Assembly: GCA_028532985.1 (NCBI GenBank)
Contig: JANCIK010000009.1
Coordinates: 2,170,001 to 2,234,000, forward strand
DNA: 64,000 nucleotides
Reading direction: 5' to 3'
From: Stropharia rugosoannulata
Taxonomy: Eukaryota; Basidiomycota; Agaricomycetes; Agaricales; Strophariaceae
Part shown: positions 58,393 through 64,000 of the stretch, piece after piece
Numbering within the stretch: position 1 is the stretch's first letter
How the letters are laid out: each line of letters starts with the position of its first letter
Notes under the pieces: model-generated
Told to the model about the DNA's origin: nothing
What the model saw: the letters and a program-made list of their open reading frames with translations, nothing else
Database searches by the model: none
Program-made: the position numbers and the translations under genes

Positions 58393-60681
58393 CTAGTCCT
58401 TAATCCCATGCGCGATATTCCAGTCCTTCAACCACGAACTAACGAACTCAATCATTTCCGCATGGATTTTGCGAATCTCGGCTGGTTCCTCGAGTAAGTT
58501 GGCCAGACCATATTCATCGTAGTGGTGCACACCATCTTCATTGTATCGCATTAGAGAAGGCAGGATAAATCGGACATCAACATTGACATACTGGGTATAA
58601 GCTTGAAGGGCCGTAAGATAGTATCTTCTCTCCATTCAACGTCATCGCTGTGGGGAGTATCTGGCCTCCATGGATCAACTAGCAGAGTGAAAGAAGACAT
58701 AAGAGCCTTGTATATGAAAATAACATATATACGTGCCTTCGCCATCAATGAACGCCAGACGGTCAGCTTCAATCCAAAAATCACCAAGAGCATTCACGGC
58801 AGTAATGTTTGGCAAGGATGGAACGGTGAAATGTTGACCAGGTGGGAAGGCCTAGCACGTGAAGAAAACCGCTTAGTAGTATTCATTCTGTTTGAATTTC
58901 CGGATCGATGCCTTACCTGCTTACAGATCTTGGACTCATATCCTAATGTCAGTAGTTTAGAAACTATGCGGGGCATATTCTGGTCCGGTGGGGCGGTCTA
59001 TTGCGGACAGGTACTGAGCGTCATGAAACCTCTTCACCATAAGAGTATATGTACACACCGTAAAATAACCCCACTCCGTGCAGACTTGGAAAAGCCAGAG
59101 GCGCCAATCCTGGTCAATGTCGACATCGTGGTATTTATCATCATCGTAAGTGCCAAAGCACTAAAATCAATGAGCATCCGTTTTCAAGATGGGCTATGAA
59201 GGTATTACATCTTCAACTGTCAAGTCTTGGTCGCAACGGGAAACAATGTGCTAGGAAAAGAAGTTAATTGCAACCTATAGACCTGGCATAGAACAAGTTA
59301 AAAAATACCTCTTTGATCCACTTGGCGTAGTTGAGTACAGTAAAGTCGACAGACAGTCCGTCTTCCAGGGCAACCATCCTAGCATCGTGGCCGTACGGCA
59401 ATTCAGCGGAAGCTAGAGAAAACCTTCCAAATGGCTTGCTAAGAGCGGCGCAGAATTCGTCGAATCGCGTACTGCCAACAGCAGGGTCCCAACATTTTGC
59501 TTGCCATGAGCCAAGGGGGCTCTTAGTTTATGCGTGAGTACTCAAACATGCATAGTGCGAAACGTCATACCTCAAGCACGGAGGCAAAATCGTCGTCGTG
59601 CTCAAGACCTTCCAAGCCGAACAATTTCTTCAGTTGCGTCTTAAAGAACTTGTTGCCACTCAGAAGTATGTTGTCGATAGTGTCGATGGAGCCGACTAAG
59701 TGACCAGAACACGTACCATCCGCGGCCTCACGAATGATATCCATATATTGCCAGTTTTGGAGCGTAGCGTGAGTGACAGCACTGGATGCGATGGAACCCC
59801 AAACAATATCTGGGTAAAGGATCTTCATGTGTGCTGCGCGAGCACCTGCATAAGAGCCCTGTCTCCCTCGTTAAAATTGACGACTGTATAATCCGAACGA
59901 GTAAATATACCCCGTAGTAAATCCATGGTGTACCAGGAGCGGTCAAGTCCTCTGCGATACCATCAAACTTGACATTCTTCATAAAGTTAGCACTATCTGC
60001 TGCAGACTGTTCATTGTTGAGGAAACTGCGACAGCTGTGAGTACGTCGAACACTGTCAATCTTTTGGTGCTGTCCTACCGCAAGGAGTCCGTTGAAAAAT
60101 TGGAGACCGGGATGGACTCTCCTGTTACATGTTGAGTGTTGTCAGCAAACAATTCCTGCTACGTGACAACACGTCAACTTGCCGTAGTACCTGTGCTCCA
60201 AAATGACGCCTACACCGCCAGTTGCTCGAGCCAAAATCTCGACAATTCCCGTGTCCAAGAAAGGCAGACGGTCCTGGTTGACTTCAGCGGGGATAAATGC
60301 GCCAGCCAAGTAACAACGTACCTCTCCGCTCGTCTCTCCGCCATCCAGCACTATCACCGGCGCACCCTTGCGCGGCTTATAGTGACGAGTGCTAACCCAG
60401 TATCGTTGATGGAAAGTAAGCTTAGAGTTCTTATCCAGGTGGTCCAGAGGTTGTTCAAACCATTGCGCGCGGAACTTGGGTGCCTTCAACTCGTCTTTCA
60501 AAGGCTGCTGAATTGCGTCCTGAGATACAAACAAGTTGCGCTGGTGCTTCTGATGTTTATCCAATTTCCACAGATTCACGCCTTGAGGCCCCAGAATACG
60601 TATCTGGTTAGCATCGATCGAAGCATGGATAGTTCCAGCCAAACTAAGGCCTGCAAAGAGCAGAAACACCTTGCCGCGCAT
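58393..60681 (-). CDS. Serine carboxypeptidase S28 family protein
   Basis: Eleven exons (60183-60681, 60079-60121, 59911-60034, 59571-59858, 59309-59521, 59209-59250, 59059-59160, 58917-58997, 58737-58851, 58592-58678, 58393-58535) give 578 aa. A signal peptide (MRGKVFLLFAGLSLAGTIHA) is followed by FEQPLDHLDKNS, RYWVSTRHYKP, LDGGETSG and LEHRYYGES. The nucleophile lies in YYGGSYAGARA, the acid in DGEVDPWRP, and the base in GVHHYDEYGL, matching prolyl carboxypeptidase/DPP2-like enzymes that cleave after proline outside the cell. CFGTYDD and a WLFQVCTEWGYF block are also typical. Two introns use GC donors: at 60182 (G|GCAAGT) and at 58736 (AG|GCACGT). The extracellular role fits nitrogen scavenging, along with the permease elsewhere in the window. 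Confidence 0.92.
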
Positions 60682-61701
60682 ACTCGGCAGTCGTGGTAGG
60701 AAAGTAAATGCAATTAGTAAATGATCAGCTGTTACATACGTACATATGTTCAAGAGCTAAATTTAAACTTTCAGTCAATTTCAACCTTTCCCCAGTCGCA
60801 CGAGTTGACTTCCAATCGACTTCGCAAGATTTCCGGGCCACCAATACACGCGCTACTATGTCATGACACGCCTGTGTTCTGGTTATTCAAGTATTGTTCG
60901 CTCTCTTTGACAGCGTCATTGACCCTAAGTATAGTACTTTGATAGTACTTGTCCATGCGCGCCTAAGATCGGCTTGTGGGGAAAGGCTAGTAAACCTCGC
61001 TGGAATCTTGCAAGCCGTCGTAGTCCGAGCTGCATATTGAGTACAGTTAACAACGAACATGTATAATCGGCATAGATACAAAGCGCTGAACAACAGGTTT
61101 TCTGATCGATAGCAATTGCAGGGTAGACAAGAGAACACACGAAAGTAATATAGATGAACAGAACAAGAAGTAGAACAACAGGGCGAAGTGAGTACAAATG
61201 AAAAGGATGAATACATTGCGTAGAAGCAGCAACATAATGGAGGCAGAATGTGAAATAAGTATGAGTGGATATCGATGCCGATCCAAAGAAAGAAAATAGA
61301 ACAAATACGTAAAAAGAAAAGAAAAGATCTATGAAATGGCATTCCATCCTCGATCTTATGACTTGCACCAAAGGCAAAGCAAAAGGAGAACACCAAAAAA
61401 TTTATGGGGTAGAGAAGTCCTTGGAAGATGGGTTTCTCTGTGTCCTATCCTCGCGGAGGGGACAAACAGTCGTGTCGTCAATAATCGTCGTTGCTCCAGG
61501 AGACAGTAATGGTCGATGTTCAATCGAGTCCATACTCTTGTGTCTGGCATAAGGAGCAATCTAGAGAAATAGGAGAGGCGTCGAACAGTCGAAGGATATC
61601 AGGTCTGTGATACAACAAAGTAGGGGCAGGGATATGAAAGCGGTCCGGAAATGCTTATTGGTGAGTAGCATCTAGAGAGTAGAGTATCGTCTGCTGGTCC
61701 T
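60682..61701. other. Intergenic region
   Basis: About 1 kb between the S28 peptidase start and the AMPK beta stop. Open minus-strand frames at 60887-61396 are hydrophobic by A/T composition and overlap each other; I do not support them as genes. Confidence 0.5.
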
Positions 61702-64000
61702 TCACGTGGGTTTGCAGTAAATTGTGGTAAGATACTGGAATGAGAAATCATGATCAGAATCGATGAAGGCAACGCTTTAAAAAAAGAAGGCCCTATATAT
61801 CATTTGAACATGTTCGGCATTAAGAGCCACAGCCAGATTAATTCCAACTTCCGCCAACACAAGCGGCTTTTCCCCTGAACACCAAGCCCATAAGGCCAAC
61901 GAATGCGCCCGGTGAATAAACCAACAGAAGATTCAGCCACTCTCATGCAGCTTAACTGCAAATTCTCGCCACGCAACGAAAAAACAAACAAAATCCTTCG
62001 ACGAAACAGAAATGAAGACCCACCTTCTTACGGTATCGCGTCGTATTTGCAACCGCTAATACACCATTTCTTATGGCGCTTGTGCATAGATGGTGTAAGA
62101 CGACATGGCTCGGTACAGGCAAGACGCTGTTGTCATCGGTCAACGGAGGCATATTAGCGTCGTCGATGGTGATCATGCGGGACCCGGATATGGGAGCGCG
62201 CCCAGTACTTTGTGAAACAGGTGGGACTGGTTGGAAAGGCGATGGTGAATTCACTGAGCCTGTGTTGCGGTTGCCCACATAGCCCCAGTGTGTAGCAAGT
62301 GTCGGTGGTGTCTGGGTGGGAGACATATGTCCCGTTGGCGTGGGGGGGCCTCCTGAATTCTGTTGAGGAGTCGTCGAACCACTTTCCCCCTTAGACGAAA
62401 CGCCACCCGTTGAACTTCCTGTGACATTCTTCTGACCAACGGTTGCATTGCCGGACGAGCTGGCTAGCGGGTTCGAACCATAACCAGCCAACGAAGATCC
62501 TGCAGGCAGAGAAGAGCTACCTCCAAGATTGGTCTGGGCATTAGCTGCATTACCGACTGCGGCACCATAATATTGCTTTAATCTTTGCGCAGCCGTATAT
62601 GGATCCGTAGGGCCCACGTCTTCATCGTCATCGCCAGCCTCACTTGGAGGAGGTGCTGGAGGAAGGTTACTACGACGTGAGCGCATTCGCTCGCGCTCGC
62701 GCTCCCCACGTTCTCTCTCTCTGCGTTCCTCGCGTTCGCGTTCTCTACGCTCCTCCCTTTCCCTCCGCTCTTCTTTGTCGCGGCGCTCACGTTTGCCACC
62801 GCCCTGCCCACTTCCTACTCCACCCCCAATGCCCGAGTGGCTATCTCCATCACCCCTACCGCCCCTCCGCGGACTACCCGTAGAACTTCCCGGTGCAGCA
62901 GGCTTCTGTTCACCAACCTTGGAATTTAGTATAAGCTTATCCAAGTATCTTGGCAAACCAGGAGCAGGAGGGATATTGGGAGCGGGGACAAAACCGGTCA
63001 CTCTAGTACTTGAGCCATCATATTGCCCAGCGGAAGCACGCAAATACGCCTCTTCTTCTTTGGAGGCTTCGATAAGCTCTGGAGGAAGAACGTCTGTCCA
63101 CTTGGCTTGAATATATGCGACCGCTGCTGGACTGGCATGCGGATGGTTCCTGATATCGATCTTGGGTGGGCGTGACGAAGTCAAATCATCGTCTTCACCA
63201 TCTGCTGATGAGTCCGCCGACCAGAAACTTTGTCCAGGAACTGGATATTTGATGGTCTGAGCATTAGCTGCTGCGAGGGTGGTGAAAGGCTTAGGGAGAG
63301 CGGAGAGCGTAGGGGGTGCACTTGCCGTTGCAGCGGCTGTACCCGCTACCGAAGTTTGCGTGGTGCTACTTAATGCAGCATATGTAAGAGGGACCGCAAC
63401 ATAATTTGCGAGAGATCCTTGATCGTCAACTGCTGTGGGTAAGTCATCCGCGACGCGCCATAGCCCATCCACAAGAAAGCGGATGTGGTGAGTCCCCGGC
63501 AAAAGTTCGATGGTTGACGTCCAGACATTGGGCTCGGATGGACTACATGAATAAACGCAAATCAGCATATGAATTAAGGGGGTCTTTCGTATGCATGATA
63601 TGCAAAATCCAAGTTTAGCTTCTTGCCCGCAGGACAAACGTTGAACTACTAGGGTCAAATAGCAACTAATGCCCTTGCAAATCACACAAAGAAAACCCGA
63701 AAAAAAGGAAATCAAACATGCACTCACTCCTTTTGCATATGCTGGCGGCCTTTCCAGTCATCATCACCTGCACGAGCAAGGACGACCTCAGTTCCTCCGC
63801 CTTTCCAGACAATCTTCACAGGCACGGGCCCAATGATTTGCTCCTCCCCCACGGGAACATTAAGCTCCTCCGGCGCTATCTCTCTGGACTTCAACACTGT
63901 AGGGATTGAAGATTTTACAACTTCCTTTGGCCTTCTTTTTTTGACGGGAGTAGAGTCAAATCCAGGACCTGCTTGACCTACTGGAGGTAGAGCTGGTTCA
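61702..64000 (-). CDS. Snf1/AMPK beta subunit (Gal83/Sip2-like), 5' end outside the window
   Basis: Exons seen: 63728-64000 (runs off the window), 62024-63542 and 61702-61734; at least 608 codons. The first part holds the glycogen-binding (CBM48) domain: VKIVWKGGGTEVVLARAG, WKGR, then NVWTSTIELLPGTHHIRFLV and VDGLWRVADD across the intron. The last part is the ASC domain that binds the kinase and gamma subunits: LPVPSHVVLHHLCTSAI, LAVANTTRYRKK and YLTTIYCKPT. The beta subunit tethers and localises the energy-sensing kinase that releases glucose repression. The last intron (61735-62023, 289 nt) is long for this region. Between the two domains lies an insert with a Glu/Arg repeat block (about 62680-62790) and Gly/Ser-rich stretches, making this version much longer than yeast Gal83. 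Confidence 0.9.

Noticed and set aside
60887..61396. Overlapping hydrophobic minus-strand frames (Phe/Leu/Ser-rich)
   Set aside because: All three frames are hydrophobic because the plus strand is purine-rich; no start context, splice structure or family resemblance.

Overview
The window is nuclear DNA from a filamentous basidiomycete, most likely an Agaricomycete. The evidence is: almost every gene is split by 45-80 nt introns with GTRNGT donors, YTNAY-like branch points and short pyrimidine tracts; several products belong to families typical of mushroom-forming fungi (7TM orphan protein, MBOAT wax-synthase-like enzyme, cysteine-rich small proteins, 141-aa secreted proteins); and one gene encodes an AA9 lytic polysaccharide monooxygenase with a CBM1 module, which points to a plant-biomass degrader. 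I read no tRNA, rRNA or CRISPR array. All gene models were built by hand from frame, splice sites and family resemblance. No database search was run.

Layout. 0-4.6 kb: a CLASP-N microtubule protein (+) converges on an O-fucosyltransferase-like protein (-). 4.6-6.9 kb: a gene-free stretch with a poly-T insertion bounded by a 15-bp duplication, and a decayed Helitron/PIF1 helicase C-terminus. 6.9-13.1 kb: an archaemetzincin-like peptidase (+) faces a 16-exon KLHDC4/Kel3-like kelch gene (-). That gene is interrupted inside a codon run by a 1.66-kb transposon with inverted ends. 13.4-14.6 kb: a 7TM protein. 16.8-22.6 kb: a Zn2Cys6 regulator and a RING protein. 22.8-26.3 kb: a kelch-BTB protein. 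26.6-29.9 kb: a damaged short-chain dehydrogenase and an amino-acid permease. 30.1-34.4 kb: the AA9 enzyme, a small hypothetical gene, a stand-alone RapZ C-terminal domain protein and a small alpha+beta barrel protein. 35.1-37 kb: two tandem cysteine-rich genes. 38.3-40.7 kb: a low-complexity protein and a hydrolase pseudogene. 41-46.4 kb: a NiCoT nickel/cobalt transporter, an MBOAT acyltransferase and a CTD-kinase cyclin. 46.9-48.5 kb: two tandem secreted-protein genes. 48.5-52 kb: gene-poor. 52-64 kb: an FYRN/FYRC nuclear protein, a class I sirtuin, an S28 serine peptidase, and the Snf1/AMPK beta subunit, whose 5' part runs off the window.

The genes do not form one pathway. Housekeeping regulators (sirtuin, Snf1 beta, CTD-kinase cyclin, FYR protein) lie beside nutrient genes (AA9, S28 peptidase, permease, NiCoT) and lineage-specific small proteins. 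The most interesting signal is the transposon in the kelch gene. Its terminal repeat plus the duplicated target site can supply a GC donor, a branch-point-like site, a pyrimidine tract and an AG acceptor. Removing it this way would keep the host reading frame with only a two-residue insertion, so it may be a transposon turning into an intron.
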